DNA from: an uncultured Prevotella sp. | GTDB lineage: Bacteria; Bacteroidota; Bacteroidia; Bacteroidales; Bacteroidaceae | Length of the DNA stretch: 24,544 nucleotides | Assembly: GCA_900551055.1 (NCBI GenBank) | Contig: URUK01000038.1 | Span: 1-24,544, forward strand | Direction of reading: 5' to 3' | Shown here: positions 24,485 through 24,544 of the stretch, piece by piece | Position numbering within the stretch: position 1 is the stretch's first letter | Layout: every line of letters starts with the position of its first letter | Notes under the pieces: generated by a model | What the model was told of the DNA's origin: nothing | The model's input: only the letters and a program-made list of their open reading frames with translations | Databases searched by the model: none | Position numbers and translations under genes: made by a program

Positions 24485-24544
24485 AAAAGGCCGCCTTTCG
24501 CATTGCGAAAGGCGGCCTTTTAGAGGGTAAAAGATGGCCTTTTG
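24485..24544. repeat. 22-bp-period palindromic repeat array, cut by the window end (array 3)
   Basis: Cores begin at 24485, 24507 and 24529: AAAAGGCCGCCTTTC, GAAAGGCGGCCTTTT and AAAAGATGGCCTTTT, with spacers GCATTGC and AGAGGGT. The first two cores are perfect reverse complements. With the GC-ATT-GC spacer they form a 17-bp hairpin with a 3-base loop, ending in TTTT (24485-24521), which could act as a terminator in either direction for the GH3 operon. The array probably continues beyond the window. Confidence 0.88.

Overview
The window is a polysaccharide utilisation locus (PUL) of the Sus type. It comes from a member of the Bacteroidota, most likely the Bacteroidales and possibly Prevotellaceae-like. 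The grounds are a SusC/SusD pair, an ECF sigma/FecR pair with a C-terminal DUF4974-type tail, lipoproteins with short acidic tails after the lipobox cysteine, and almost no Shine-Dalgarno sequences. The genus is not certain. All supported genes lie on the + strand.

Regulatory and uptake unit (342-12007): an ECF sigma factor and a FecR-type anti-sigma factor are followed by a secreted DUF4832-type protein, a SusC TonB-dependent transporter with an N-terminal STN signalling domain, SusD, a three-module SusE-like lipoprotein, and a second DUF4832-type protein that is a lipoprotein. A strong intrinsic terminator lies at 12033-12067. STN, FecR and ECF together suggest a trans-envelope loop in which substrate bound by SusC/D releases the sigma factor.

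First catabolic unit (12532-18558): an exported FAD-dependent oxidoreductase with an N-terminal beta-sandwich-like module overlaps by 4 bases with a GH36-like alpha-galactosidase. A GH2 enzyme follows, beyond a 249-bp nested inverted-repeat element.

Second catabolic unit (19003-24449): a natural fusion of an SGNH-type (DUF4886-like) esterase with a GH3 beta-glucosidase, then a second GH3 with a PA14 insertion.

No recognised endo-glycanase is present. The likeliest occupants of that role are the two DUF4832-type proteins, which look like clan GH-A TIM barrels with two invariant glutamates (E198/E296 and E272/E373). One is predicted periplasmic and one surface exposed. This unassigned enzyme pair, combined with an exported flavoprotein and an esterase-GH3 fusion, is the best candidate for an undescribed system. 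I infer that the target is an acylated glycan or glycoside carrying alpha-galactosyl and beta-linked sugars, but the sequence does not identify it.

The intergenic DNA is unusually structured. Three arrays with an exact 22-bp period (15-bp near-palindromic core plus 7-bp spacer) sit after the last gene of each unit. There is also a 9-bp tandem array, a 7-bp tandem array, a REPIN-like element with a related single copy at the window start, a second inverted-repeat element, and a hairpin overlapping a G-quadruplex motif. I saw no tRNA, rRNA, insertion sequence with a transposase, or CRISPR array.
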